Source: Rhodococcus opacus B4
GTDB lineage: Bacteria > Actinomycetota > Actinomycetes > Mycobacteriales > Mycobacteriaceae
NCBI RefSeq assembly: GCF_000010805.1
Contig: NC_012522.1
Coordinates: 2,046,001 to 2,110,000 of the forward strand
DNA length: 64,000 bases
Reading direction: 5' to 3'
How positions within the stretch are numbered: the stretch's first letter is position 1; each line of letters starts with the position of its first letter. The notes under the pieces are model-generated. The model was given only the letters and a program-made list of their open reading frames with translations. It ran no database searches and had not been told where the DNA came from. Of the stretch, positions 37,454-45,604 are shown piece after piece. Made by a program: the position numbers and the translations under genes.

Positions 37454-38442
37454 TTCGTGGCACCTCTCGGTACGGAGACACCGGCGTCACGGATCTCGGC
37501 GAACTTCCGGGTGAGCTTCTGCCACGGAGTCGGCGGCAGTGCCCGAGCCGATCCACGCGCGTAGTGCCGCTCGACGTAGTACTGGCCGATCGACAACAGC
37601 GTGGTCAGGATGATGTACCAGATCGTCGCGACCATCAGCAGGGGCACGACGCGACCGTTGCGGCCGAAGATCACCTGAACCTGGTAAAACAGTTCCGCGA
37701 TCGCCATCGTCGACACGATCGACGTGCCCTTGAACAGGCTGATCACCTCGTTCGCGGCGTTCGGCAGGATCCCGCGCATCGCCTGGGGCAGAACGATCTT
37801 GAAGAACTGGCGACGGCGCGGAATGCCCAGCGACTGCGCGGCCTCGATCTGCCCGTGGTCGACCGAGATGATGCCGGAGCGGATGATCTCCGCGGAGTAC
37901 GCGGCCTGGTGCAGGGCCAGACCGATGACGGCGGCGGTGAAGCCGCTGATGACGCCGTTGACCTCGAACGTGAAGAAGGCGGGTCCGAACGGAATACCCA
38001 GCGAGAGAGTCTGATACAGGTACGTGATGTTGAACCAGAACAGGAGTTGCACGATCAGCGGGATCGACCGGAACGCCCAGATGTACACCCAGGCGATCAC
38101 CTGCAGCACCGGGTTGTGCGACAGACGGCTGACCGCCAGCACCACCCCGAGCGCGAATCCGAGGACGGTCCCCCACAGGGTAAGCTTCACCGTCATCCAC
38201 AGGGCCTGCAGCACCGAGCCGGCGGTGAAGTACTTGGCGAACGTCGCCCAGTCCCACCCCGGGTTGGTGGCGAGGCCGTGGACGAACTGGGCGAGCAGCA
38301 CCAGTACGGCGGCGCTGACCACCCACCGCCACGGGTGCCACCGTCGCGCGACCTCCAGCGCGGCGTCGCCGGGCCGGTCGCGGTCGCCGGAGGGTGCGGA
38401 ATCGAGGGGCGCGGCCGAACGCGCCCGGACGGGGGCGCTCAC
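37450..38442 (-). CDS. Amino-acid-type ABC transporter permease (HisM/ArtQ family)
   Basis: A 330-residue membrane protein. After a 35-residue cytoplasmic lead it has one TM helix, then the HisM-type core ALWMTVKLTLWGTVLGFALG, AFRSIPLIVQLLFWF and the EAA loop IEAAQSLGIPRRRQFF, which couples to the ATPase. GTG start at 38442. First structural gene after riboswitch 2 and leader ORF 2. Single permease gene, so it should work as a homodimer. Confidence 0.92.
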   Translation of the reverse strand: MSAPVRARSAAPLDSAPSGDRDRPGDAALEVARRWHPWRWVVSAAVLVLLAQFVHGLATNPGWDWATFAKYFTAGSVLQALWMTVKLTLWGTVLGFALGVVLAVSRLSHNPVLQVIAWVYIWAFRSIPLIVQLLFWFNITYLYQTLSLGIPFGPAFFTFEVNGVISGFTAAVIGLALHQAAYSAEIIRSGIISVDHGQIEAAQSLGIPRRRQFFKIVLPQAMRGILPNAANEVISLFKGTSIVSTMAIAELFYQVQVIFGRNGRVVPLLMVATIWYIILTTLLSIGQYYVERHYARGSARALPPTPWQKLTRKFAEIRDAGVSVPRGATK

Positions 38443-38543
38443 GCTCGCTCACCACTGGGAACAGACATCACCGATGCGGCCTTTCACCTGGAAACGGGAC
38501 GGGTAGGGGGCGCGTCTTCCGCGGGAGGCGGGCGCGCGTCACG

Positions 38544-38572
38544 CGCTCACCTGGCGTTTTACCCGGTGAGCG
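38544..38572 (-). other. Hairpin between leader ORF 2 and permease gene
   Basis: An 8-bp perfect stem (CGCTCACC / GGTGAGCG) with a 13-base loop lies 15 bases after the leader stop. No U-run follows. Its place mirrors the hairpin after leader ORF 1 and may form an attenuation structure; the evidence is positional only. Confidence 0.35.
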
Positions 38573-38587
38573 TGCTGTGGGACCTCG

Positions 38588-38662
38588 TCAACAGTGGCAG
38601 GAGGTGGTCCGGCACAGGTCGATGTGCCGTCTGCGCCACGCAGGGCGCGCGAGGTAGTTCAT
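38588..38662 (-). CDS. Leader peptide 2, ending Cys-His-Cys (24 residues)
   Basis: A 24-residue ORF whose C-terminal part is RRRHIDLCRTTSCHC, so three of its last nine residues are Cys. R-R-H-I-D-L matches known actinobacterial leader peptides upstream of sulfur genes. GGAAGG precedes the ATG by seven bases and overlaps the 3' strand of riboswitch helix P1. Cys codons at the very end would stall ribosomes when charged cysteinyl-tRNA is low. The ORF sits 145 bases before the permease start. Confidence 0.78.
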   Translation of the reverse strand: MNYLARPAWRRRHIDLCRTTSCHC

Positions 38663-38672
38663 GTGCTGCCTT

Positions 38673-38763
38673 CCATCGATCCCGGCGGTAGCACCCGCAC
38701 CCGAAAGATTCGGAAGGGTTGCTGCGACGTCAACGAGCCAGGTCTCTCGGTCGCTCTGGATGG
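38673..38763 (-). ncRNA. SAM-I-type (S-box) riboswitch, copy 2
   Basis: On the minus strand P1 pairs CCATC (38763-38759) with GATGG (38677-38673). The interior again shows GAGAGACCTGGCTCGTTGAC, GCAGCAACC and GGGTGCTACC. P3 is CCGAA/TTCGG around TCT, compensating for a different stem in copy 1. It precedes a cystine/amino-acid-like importer and monooxygenases, as expected for a SAM-repressed sulfur operon. It has a very good promoter just upstream, so transcription should start close to the first base of P1. Confidence 0.84.
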
Positions 38764-38772
38764 TTGAAGCGA

Positions 38773-38801
38773 ACACTAGCCGCATTCCCGGACGCCGTCA
38801 A
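38773..38801 (-). promoter_or_regulatory. Sigma-A-type promoter for riboswitch 2 transcript
   Basis: Minus strand: -35 TTGACG (38801-38796), a 17-base spacer, and -10 TAGTGT (38778-38773). The expected transcription start is within a few bases of the riboswitch P1 helix at 38763. The rest of the 215-base gap to the divergent TauE gene shows no other gene or repeat that I can recognise. Confidence 0.7.
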
Positions 38802-38978
38802 CACGGGGTATTCCCCTGCACCACAGGGGAAATGGCGTCATATAGGCGCAAGAATCACGGTGCGCAGAAGTACTGACACGTGGCCGAGGATGCGGTTGGG
38901 TGGGACGCGCAGTCGCGTATCGCCAGCGCGGCGCGACCCGGCCGCCGGGCCGTCCGAGGCCCTTGTAACGTCGCCTCG

Positions 38979-39746
38979 GTGACACCACTCGAAGTCATCG
39001 CGATCCTGGTAGCCGGCGTCGGCGCGGGCGCGATCAACGCCATCGTCGGCAGCGGCACGCTCATCACCTTTCCCACCCTGGTGGCATTCGGGTTCCCTCC
39101 GGTGACCGCCACGATGTCGAACGCGATCGGCCTGGTCGCCGGTGGCGTGTCCGGCACGTGGGGGTACCGGCGGGAACTGGCCGGGCAGGGACCGCGGCTG
39201 CGGTGGCAGATCCCGGCATCGCTGTGCGGCGCGATTCTCGGCTCGTGGCTCCTGCTGCACCTCCCCGAAACGGTGTTCGAACTCGTCGTCCCGGTGCTGC
39301 TGATCCTCGCCCTCATCCTGGTGGTGCTGCAGCCGAAGATCCAGGCGTGGGCCAAGCAGCGCGGCAGCCACGAGGCGGGCCTGAGCCCGACGCGCCTCGG
39401 CCTGCTGACCGTCGGCACGTTCGCCGTCGGCGTGTACGGCGGATACTTCACCGCGGCGCAGGGCATTCTGCTGATGGGCGTGATGGGCGCGATCCTGCCG
39501 GAGAGCCTGCAGCGGATGAACGGCGCGAAGAATCTGCTGTCGCTCATCGTCAACGTCGTCGCGGCGACCGCGTACACACTCGTGGCCTTCGACCGGATCA
39601 GCTGGGCGGCCGCCGGCCTCATCGCGGTGGGATCATTGATCGGAGGCGTCCTGGGCGCCCGATACGGCCGCCGCCTGTCCCCCACCGCGCTGCGGGGAAC
39701 CATCGTCGTCGTCGGTCTCATCGGCCTGTTCCGGCTGCTCGCATAG
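38979..39746 (+). CDS. TauE/SafE-family membrane permease
   Basis: A 255-residue protein with about eight hydrophobic helices and the TauE motif GAGAINAIVGSGTLITFPTL at the N-terminus. Members export sulfite or sulfoacetate or import sulfur compounds. It is divergent from the SAM-controlled operon, which releases sulfite if its monooxygenases desulfonate; sulfite export is a fair but unproven role. GTG 38979 is chosen because homology starts there; a GTG at 38880 would add a non-hydrophobic, poorly conserved 33 residues. Confidence 0.85.
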   Translation: MTPLEVIAILVAGVGAGAINAIVGSGTLITFPTLVAFGFPPVTATMSNAIGLVAGGVSGTWGYRRELAGQGPRLRWQIPASLCGAILGSWLLLHLPETVFELVVPVLLILALILVVLQPKIQAWAKQRGSHEAGLSPTRLGLLTVGTFAVGVYGGYFTAAQGILLMGVMGAILPESLQRMNGAKNLLSLIVNVVAATAYTLVAFDRISWAAAGLIAVGSLIGGVLGARYGRRLSPTALRGTIVVVGLIGLFRLLA

Positions 39747-39783
39747 TCGCGCATGCACCCTCCCGCTCCCCCATACTGAGTCG

Positions 39784-40617
39784 GTGAGCAACGAAGTAGA
39801 GCACCCGGGCTGGACCTATCTCATGGACATGGACGGCGTTCTCGTCCACGAAGAGCACCTGGTCCCCGGCGCCGACCTGTTCCTGGCCGAACTCCGGGAG
39901 TCCGGTACCCCGTTCATCGTCCTGACCAACAATTCCATCAGGACTCCGCGCGATCTCCGCGCCCGGCTGCTCCGCACCGGCCTGGACATTCCGGAGGAAT
40001 CGATCTGGACGTCCGCCCTGGCGACCGCGACGTTCCTCGCGAACCAGCGCCCCGGCGGCAGCGCCTACGTGGTCGGCGAATCGGGGCTCACCACCGCACT
40101 GCACGACATCGGATACGTCCTCACCGAGAACGATCCCGACTACGTGGTCCTCGGTGAGACCCGCACCTACTCCTTCGAGGCCATCACCACCGCAATTCGA
40201 CTGGTGGAGAGAGGCGCACGCTTCATCGCCACCAACCCCGACCCCACCGGACCGTCGCGCGAGGGTTCCCTTCCGGCGACCGGATCCGTTGCGGCACTGA
40301 TCAGCCGGGCCACCGGCCGCGACCCGTATTACGTGGGCAAGCCGAACGCGCTGATGATGCGCTCCGCGCTGCGGGCCATCGGCGCGCACTCCGCGAACAC
40401 GCTGATGATCGGCGACCGCATGGACACCGACATCGTCTGCGGGCTCGAGGCCGGGCTGCAGACCATCCTCGTCCTCACCGGAATCTCGACGCGGGACTCG
40501 GTGGAGTTGTTCCCCTACCGTCCCACCGCAGTGCTCAAATCGGTCGCCGACCTGGTCGGCCGCACGTCGGATCCCTTCGGCGGCGATGCGGCTTCGCCGC
40601 CCGTGAGTACTTGTTAA
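39784..40617 (+). CDS. HAD-superfamily IIA phosphatase (NagD-like)
   Basis: A 277-residue enzyme with motif I LMDMDGVLVHEE (nucleophile Asp15, acid Asp17), motif II VLTNNS, a cap region and motif IV GDRMDTDIVCGLEAG. NagD-type proteins dephosphorylate sugar phosphates or nucleotides. GTG start at 39784. Its stop codon lies inside a long terminator hairpin shared with the convergent gene. Confidence 0.88.
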   Translation: MSNEVEHPGWTYLMDMDGVLVHEEHLVPGADLFLAELRESGTPFIVLTNNSIRTPRDLRARLLRTGLDIPEESIWTSALATATFLANQRPGGSAYVVGESGLTTALHDIGYVLTENDPDYVVLGETRTYSFEAITTAIRLVERGARFIATNPDPTGPSREGSLPATGSVAALISRATGRDPYYVGKPNALMMRSALRAIGAHSANTLMIGDRMDTDIVCGLEAGLQTILVLTGISTRDSVELFPYRPTAVLKSVADLVGRTSDPFGGDAASPPVSTC

Positions 40618-40642
40618 CCGCCCGACGTTAACAAGTACTCAC
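40603..40642. terminator. Bidirectional terminator hairpin
   Basis: A perfect 16-bp stem (GTGAGTACTTGTTAAC and its complement) with an 8-base loop. It contains the stop codons of both convergent genes, so each mRNA ends in the hairpin. There is no long U-run, as usual in actinobacteria. Confidence 0.85.
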
Positions 40643-41154
40643 GACCGGCGGCAGCCGGTGACGCCCCGAATGGTCGCTGCCCGGTACGTCCCGAATGTGA
40701 TCCGGTTCCCGTCTTCGCCGGCGAACGTCACGTCGTGGCGTCCGGGCTCGTCGGCGTGGACGTCGAGCCGGTCCATCCCTGCGCCGGTGGCGACCGCACG
40801 GGCCGCTGCCAGCACGGCCGGCCAGTCGGCGTCGCGGATCGGGGTGTCGGACAGCAGCGCTCGTGTGGTGACGGACTGTCCCTCCGTGTACGCATACGGT
40901 CCGGGACATCCGCCGCCCTGGCTGCGTTCACGGTGCCACCGCCACCGGACATCCGGAGCGATCGCGCCGACGGCCTCGCTGATCCGCACCAGCGCATCGG
41001 TGACGTGCCGCTCGGTGACGGCGAGCGTCGGCCTGCCGGTCAGGGTCTCGGCCGCCGCCGCAATCTCCTCGTCGCCGAAGTTGTACGGGTTGTCCGTCAC
41101 GTCACCACATCCGCTCGTCAGGATCGCCGCGCCGATCACGGCGACCGCCTTCAT
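40639..41154 (-). CDS. Putative lipoprotein
   Basis: A 171-residue protein with a short signal peptide and lipobox ILTSGC (Cys near 16). The mature part has a W-R-W-H motif and a Gly-Gly-Gly-Cys-Pro segment, with a Cys near the C-terminus (VTGCRRS). I do not recognise the family. ATG 41154 lies 20 bases after the DUF1023 hydrolase stop; the two probably form an operon. It may be a cell-surface partner of that hydrolase. Confidence 0.75.
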   Translation of the reverse strand: MKAVAVIGAAILTSGCGDVTDNPYNFGDEEIAAAAETLTGRPTLAVTERHVTDALVRISEAVGAIAPDVRWRWHRERSQGGGCPGPYAYTEGQSVTTRALLSDTPIRDADWPAVLAAARAVATGAGMDRLDVHADEPGRHDVTFAGEDGNRITFGTYRAATIRGVTGCRRS

Positions 41155-41174
41155 TGCCCATTCGCCGCGGACCG

Positions 41175-42824
41175 TCACCGGATCGCCAGTTCCGGCATGC
41201 CCGCGACGATCACCGCCATGTTGTAGCCGGACGTCCGTAACTCTCCGTTGCCGCTCGGCCGTGGATACTCGCTGTGCCCGTCGGCATCTTCCCGCTGCAC
41301 GCCGTCGGGGGTCGACGCCTCGCGCACCGACAGTTGTTCGAGGTCCGTCTGCACCGGATCGGGGCCGAGCCTGCCGAACCCGTCGACCACGCTGATGGGG
41401 TCGTCGTGCGCGCGCATCACGAATCCGTGACCTCGAGCCAGCCCGAGGTCCGATTCGTCGTTCGCGTGGAACCCGGGCGACCCGTAGAACACGGCGTCGT
41501 CGACCGGTTGCCGCGGTCCCGCGTCCTGCAGGGCCAGGCCCTGGGTGCACGAACCATACGAATGGCCGAGCGCGGTGATGTGCGGATCGGGCGTCTGCGA
41601 GGCGACGTCGAGGCCCTCGTAGAACGCGGCGAGCTTCGGTGCACCCGCGGTCGCGCGGTCGGACTGCCAGGAATCGACGAGCCATCCACGCCCGAGATTC
41701 TGGTCGATGAACGGCACATCGAAATTGCCCGGACCGGTGGTCGTCGGCGGTTGATACCCCAGCCACGCGATCGTCGACACCGTGTCGTCGGTGCGGCCGG
41801 AAAGGTCGAGCTGCCGTTCGATTTCCGCCTTCAGCGCCGTCGCCTCGTCGGCCATTCCGGCGAGGGAGCCCACGGTGGTGTCGATGCCCGGCGTGGTGAC
41901 CGAGATGTGGTCGGCGGTATCGGGGTTGCCGAGCGCGAACGCGGCCATCGTCCGTTCACCCGACTGCAGGTCGAGCAGCATCAGCCTGCCGTCCGGGTGA
42001 GCGCGCACGAGTTCCTCGAGGTTGTCGAGGTCCCGCAACTTCTGCTCGGCGTACCACAGTTCGGCGTCGTCGTCGGTGAATGTTCCACCGAACATGTTGT
42101 GGTCCAGCCTGTCCCGGAGTCGGTCTCGTTCCGTCTCCCACCGCGACCGCTCGTCGTCGAACCGGGTCACGTTCGCCTCGTGCCGCACCGCGGACGGGAT
42201 GCCGTCGCGATTTCCCACCCATTCGGGATGCTGCTCGACGACCTCTCGCCGCTGGGCTGCGGGCAGGGCGTCCCAATACTCGCGGTTGGCGAGCAGGGAG
42301 CCGTCCGGCGGAGGCGCCGGGGCGGACAGTCCGCGACCCACCTCACCGGGTTCGGCCACGCCGTGCGCTGCCCGCGTCAGCACGGCAGCCGCGTCGGCGA
42401 CGAGGTCTTCCGCCTGGAGTATCAGCGCCCGGGCTGCGGCGCGTACCTCTTCACGCAGCGCGGCCGCGGAGCCGTCGACGGGCGGTCCGGCGATATCTCC
42501 GTTGTCGGACAGGACAATCCCGTGGGCGGCCGCCGCGTCTCGGACGCCGTCGAGTTCGGTCTGCAGGTGCGCGACCGCGTCGAACAGCTCGCGGGCCAAC
42601 GACTCGACGACGGCGACGGCAGCCGCCTCGTCACTCAGGTCTTCCGCGACGGTCCGGAACCGCCGGCGTGCGGCGTCCGCAGCCTCGTCCTCCCACCCCG
42701 GCAAGTGGCCGATGTCGGCGAGACCGTCCCGCACGAACGCGAGAGTCGCCGCCCGCTCGGACAGCGACCGTTGCACGGCCGACAGCGCGCGGGTGTCCCA
42801 CTGGGCTATGTCCCTCAGATTCAC
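41175..42824 (-). CDS. DUF1023 alpha/beta-hydrolase with ESX-like N-terminal helices
   Basis: A 549-residue protein. Residues 1-180 are helix-rich and WXG-like in style (LPGWEDEAADAARRRF). The C-terminal third is an alpha/beta hydrolase with nucleophile elbow LGHSYGSCTQG and a strand VFYGSPG, typical of DUF1023. Such proteins are often encoded with small WXG-type proteins and may be type VII secretion substrates. It starts at GTG 42824, divergent from the ESX-like gene at 42918, with 93 bases between. Confidence 0.83.
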   Translation of the reverse strand: MNLRDIAQWDTRALSAVQRSLSERAATLAFVRDGLADIGHLPGWEDEAADAARRRFRTVAEDLSDEAAAVAVVESLARELFDAVAHLQTELDGVRDAAAAHGIVLSDNGDIAGPPVDGSAAALREEVRAAARALILQAEDLVADAAAVLTRAAHGVAEPGEVGRGLSAPAPPPDGSLLANREYWDALPAAQRREVVEQHPEWVGNRDGIPSAVRHEANVTRFDDERSRWETERDRLRDRLDHNMFGGTFTDDDAELWYAEQKLRDLDNLEELVRAHPDGRLMLLDLQSGERTMAAFALGNPDTADHISVTTPGIDTTVGSLAGMADEATALKAEIERQLDLSGRTDDTVSTIAWLGYQPPTTTGPGNFDVPFIDQNLGRGWLVDSWQSDRATAGAPKLAAFYEGLDVASQTPDPHITALGHSYGSCTQGLALQDAGPRQPVDDAVFYGSPGFHANDESDLGLARGHGFVMRAHDDPISVVDGFGRLGPDPVQTDLEQLSVREASTPDGVQREDADGHSEYPRPSGNGELRTSGYNMAVIVAGMPELAIR

Positions 42825-42917
42825 GATCCCCCCCAGGATGCATAATGCCCGTACCCTAGCGGATCAATCGCGTCCGCGGGAGTCCGATCTCGTCTCGACC
42901 GACACGAAGGATCGAAA

Positions 42918-43238
42918 ATGAGCGGTTCCACCCACGTCGACACCGGTGCCCTGCACGCGGCGGCCGGTCAGCTCGACGCCCTGTTCGACGAGGCGTCCTC
43001 ACGGCTCGACACCACCGACACGGCCGTCTCCGATTCGGCGGCGGCCTGGCCGGAGGCTGCCGGCGCCGGGTTCGCCCTGTTCACGTCCTACCTCGACGGA
43101 AGGCGGGAGTCGTTGCAGCGCACCCTGGCCGAGATGTCGGCGTCACTCGTCGAGTGCGCACGCCGGTACGACACCCAGGACGCGGCGACCGCCGAGCGCC
43201 TCCACGCGGTCGCACCGGCCACGAGCCTCGACCTCTAG
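42918..43238 (+). CDS. ESX/WXG100-like small protein
   Basis: A 106-residue, all-helical protein of ESAT-6 size. A central W-P-E-A-A-G turn separates two helices, resembling the WXG loop. A C-terminal R-R-Y-D-T-Q-D helix has the spacing of the YxxxD/E secretion signal only loosely. It is probably secreted or displayed via a type VII system, perhaps with the divergent DUF1023 hydrolase. No core ESX genes are in the window. Confidence 0.72.
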   Translation: MSGSTHVDTGALHAAAGQLDALFDEASSRLDTTDTAVSDSAAAWPEAAGAGFALFTSYLDGRRESLQRTLAEMSASLVECARRYDTQDAATAERLHAVAPATSLDL

Positions 43239-43250
43239 GCCCTCCGGGCT

Positions 43251-43292
43251 CGTGCGCCTTTCTGGTTGCGGGAACAACCAGAAAGGCGCACG
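43251..43292. terminator. Bidirectional terminator hairpin, copy 1 of a repeated element
   Basis: A perfect 18-bp stem (CGTGCGCCTTTCTGGTTG and its complement) with a 6-base loop sits between the convergent ESX-like and metZ genes. The following GGCGCGAAGCGCC forms a small extra stem. The same 58-base unit reappears at 52200-52257. Confidence 0.85.
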
Positions 43293-43304
43293 GGCGCGAA
43301 GCGC

Positions 43305-44528
43305 CTATCCCAGTGCCTGCTCCAGGTCGGTCAGCAGGTCGGCGGTGTCTTCGAGGCCCACGGAGAGCCGGACGACGCCGTCGGTGATGCCCACTGCCGC
43401 ACGACCTTCCGGTCCCATCGCCCGGTGGGTGGTGGTGGCCGGGTGGGTGATGAGCGACTTGGAGTCGCCGAGGTTGTTGGAGATGTTGACCAGCCGCAGG
43501 GCGTCGAGGAGTTCGAATGCCCGCTTCTTCGCTTCGCTCTCGGACGCGTTGAGCGCGAAGGTGACGACGGTGCCGCCGCCGCTCATCTGCCGCTTGGCGA
43601 GGTCGTGCTGGGGGTGCGATTCGAGGTACGGGTACTTGACCCAGTCGACGGCGGAGTGCCCTTCGAGGAACTGGGCGATCTCCAGTGCCGAGCCGACCGA
43701 GTGCCGCACCCGGATCGGCATCGTCTCGAGCCCCTTGAGGAGCGTCCACGCGTTGAACGGGCTCAGCGCCGGCCCGGTGTGGCGCATGAGGTTCTGGACG
43801 GGACCCTCGATGTAGTCCTTCGGCCCGAGGATCGCCCCGCCGAGCACGCGGCCCTGGCCGTCGATGTGCTTGGTGCCGGAGTAGACGACGATGTCGGCGC
43901 CCAGTTCCAGGCTGCGCTGCAGCAGCGGGGTCGCGAACACGTTGTCGAGCACGACCTTGGCGCCGGCGGCGTGCGCGAGTTCCGCGACCCGGGGCACGTC
44001 GACGAGCGTCTGCATCGGGTTCGACGGCGTCTCGAAGAACACCGCGGTGGTCGGCTCGGACAGCGCCTGTTCCCACTGGTCGAGGTCTTCACCGTCCACG
44101 AACACCGTCTCCACGCCCCAGCGGGGCAGGATCTCGTTGCACACCACGAAGCAGGAGCCGAACAGGCTGCGCGCCGCGACGAGGCGGTCGCCCGCCTTCA
44201 GCAGTGCGCCGAGTGCGGTGAACACGGCCGACATTCCGCTGGCGGTACCGAAGCACGCCTCCGCGCCCTCGATCAGGCGCAGCCGCTCCTCGAACATCTT
44301 GACGGTGGGGTTGCCGTACCGGGAATAGACGAAGTGGTCGATGTCGCCGGTGAACGACGCCTCGGCCGCTCCCGCGCTCTCGAACACGAAACCGGAGTTC
44401 AGGAAGATCGCTTCGGACGTCTCCTCGAAGCCGGAACGGAGGGTTCCTCCGCGCACGCTGATCGTGCCCTGGCCGATGTCGTCCGGCAGCGCCTTCTGAA
44501 ACGCGCCACCCTGAGGAATTGCACTCAC
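43305..44528 (-). CDS. metZ: O-succinylhomoserine sulfhydrylase
   Basis: A 407-residue PLP enzyme of the Cys/Met metabolism family. The Schiff-base Lys is Lys220 in VVYSGTKHIDGQGR. N-terminal VRGGTLRSGFEETSEAIFL and SRYGNPTVKMFEERL fit MetZ. It joins sulfide to O-succinylhomoserine, making homocysteine for methionine and SAM. The GTG start overlaps the rhodanese stop (GTGA at 44525-44528), so rhodanese and MetZ are made together. Cystathionine gamma-synthase is a less likely call. Confidence 0.9.
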   Translation of the reverse strand: MSAIPQGGAFQKALPDDIGQGTISVRGGTLRSGFEETSEAIFLNSGFVFESAGAAEASFTGDIDHFVYSRYGNPTVKMFEERLRLIEGAEACFGTASGMSAVFTALGALLKAGDRLVAARSLFGSCFVVCNEILPRWGVETVFVDGEDLDQWEQALSEPTTAVFFETPSNPMQTLVDVPRVAELAHAAGAKVVLDNVFATPLLQRSLELGADIVVYSGTKHIDGQGRVLGGAILGPKDYIEGPVQNLMRHTGPALSPFNAWTLLKGLETMPIRVRHSVGSALEIAQFLEGHSAVDWVKYPYLESHPQHDLAKRQMSGGGTVVTFALNASESEAKKRAFELLDALRLVNISNNLGDSKSLITHPATTTHRAMGPEGRAAVGITDGVVRLSVGLEDTADLLTDLEQALG

Positions 44529-44947
44529 CACTGCCTCCACGGCAGGCCCAGAGCCCGCCAGCCGACCGCCCCACGATGACCGTCGGCGTCCAGGCCGCCT
44601 TCGAAACCGTCGAGCACGTTGTACGACGGGCCGATGCCCGCCGCTGTCGCGGCTTCCGCCGCACCGATGGACCGCTGGCCGGAGCGACACAGGAAGATCA
44701 CCGGGGCGTCCTCGCCACCCGCGATCCCGGCCTCCTTCAGCTGGTCCACGAAGTTGTCGTTACGACTGCCCGTCGGGTAGCTCACCCATTCGATCAGCAC
44801 GGTCTTCCGCCCGAGGGAGGTCGTGTCGGGAACTCCGACGTATTTCCACTCGGCGTCCGTCCGCACGTCCACCAGGACGGCGTCGGGATGGTCGCGGAGC
44901 AGCTCCCAGGCATGCTCCGGCGTTATGTCGCCTGCGTAACTCACCAT
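44525..44947 (-). CDS. Rhodanese-like sulfurtransferase
   Basis: A 140-residue single-domain rhodanese. The active-site loop is CRSGQR with Cys87 in FLCRSGQRSIGAA. The start-region VDVRTDAEW block matches the family. It could move sulfane sulfur for use by MetZ, with which it is translationally coupled. Small rhodaneses next to metZ occur in other actinobacteria. Confidence 0.9.
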   Translation of the reverse strand: MVSYAGDITPEHAWELLRDHPDAVLVDVRTDAEWKYVGVPDTTSLGRKTVLIEWVSYPTGSRNDNFVDQLKEAGIAGGEDAPVIFLCRSGQRSIGAAEAATAAGIGPSYNVLDGFEGGLDADGHRGAVGWRALGLPWRQW

Positions 44948-44992
44948 GTCAGCTTTTCACAACCCTGTTCGGTGCGCCCTTCCGGGCAACGG

Positions 44993-45445
44993 TCAGTTGC
45001 AGACGACCCATGTGTCGCCGTCCCGAGTCAATTGCCAGGTGTCCGTCGTCTCGCCTTTGCCGTCGTCGGCGCTGACCCGGACCTCCGCCCGGGCCCGGTC
45101 GCCGTTGACCTCGGACGACTCGACGCCCTGCAGCGTGACGTCGCCTTCCCTGCCCCGGAGCACGTCGCGGTCGTCGGACCACGACGGGCAGACCAGCGTC
45201 TTCTGCAGATCGGCGTCGTCGTGGTTGTGGGCCTGGATGAAGTCGGCGACCGAACGGTTGATGCGGTCCGCTTCCGTGACGTTCTCGTCGGCGGGCGAGA
45301 GCATGCTGGACACCACGATGGCGACGAGGATGACGACGATGACGGTGACGGCGGCGATGAACGGCACCGCCGTGGTGCGCCGGGGATCCACCGGATCTTC
45401 CGCGCCTCCCGCGTCGCGCTGAGGCGATTCGCTCGAACCGGACAT
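44993..45445 (-). CDS. Membrane-anchored hypothetical protein
   Basis: A 150-residue protein with a basic N-terminus, one TM helix (FIAAVTVIVVILVAIVVSSM) and an exported C-terminal domain containing VCPSW and ending TWVVCN; the two Cys could form a disulfide. This layout resembles mycobacterial Rv0361-type and DUF4878-type proteins, a cystatin-like fold. Function is not known. Confidence 0.72.
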   Translation of the reverse strand: MSGSSESPQRDAGGAEDPVDPRRTTAVPFIAAVTVIVVILVAIVVSSMLSPADENVTEADRINRSVADFIQAHNHDDADLQKTLVCPSWSDDRDVLRGREGDVTLQGVESSEVNGDRARAEVRVSADDGKGETTDTWQLTRDGDTWVVCN

Positions 45446-45604
45446 GACTTCCCTTCGATCTCGGCGTGGTCACGAGTGTATAGAGCTGCCCCTACAAATC
45501 GTGTTTGTGACCCCCCAACGCGGAGGCGACTACCCTCTACAGGCGGAAGTCCCGAGAATGGGCCCTGCCCTGTCTGCTGCACCTCGGCCACCCGATTAGG
45601 CTGG

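Noticed and set aside
38880-38978. Longer TauE start at GTG 38880.
   Set aside because: The 33 added residues are polar, Arg-rich and not typical of the family; the first TM segment begins right after GTG 38979.
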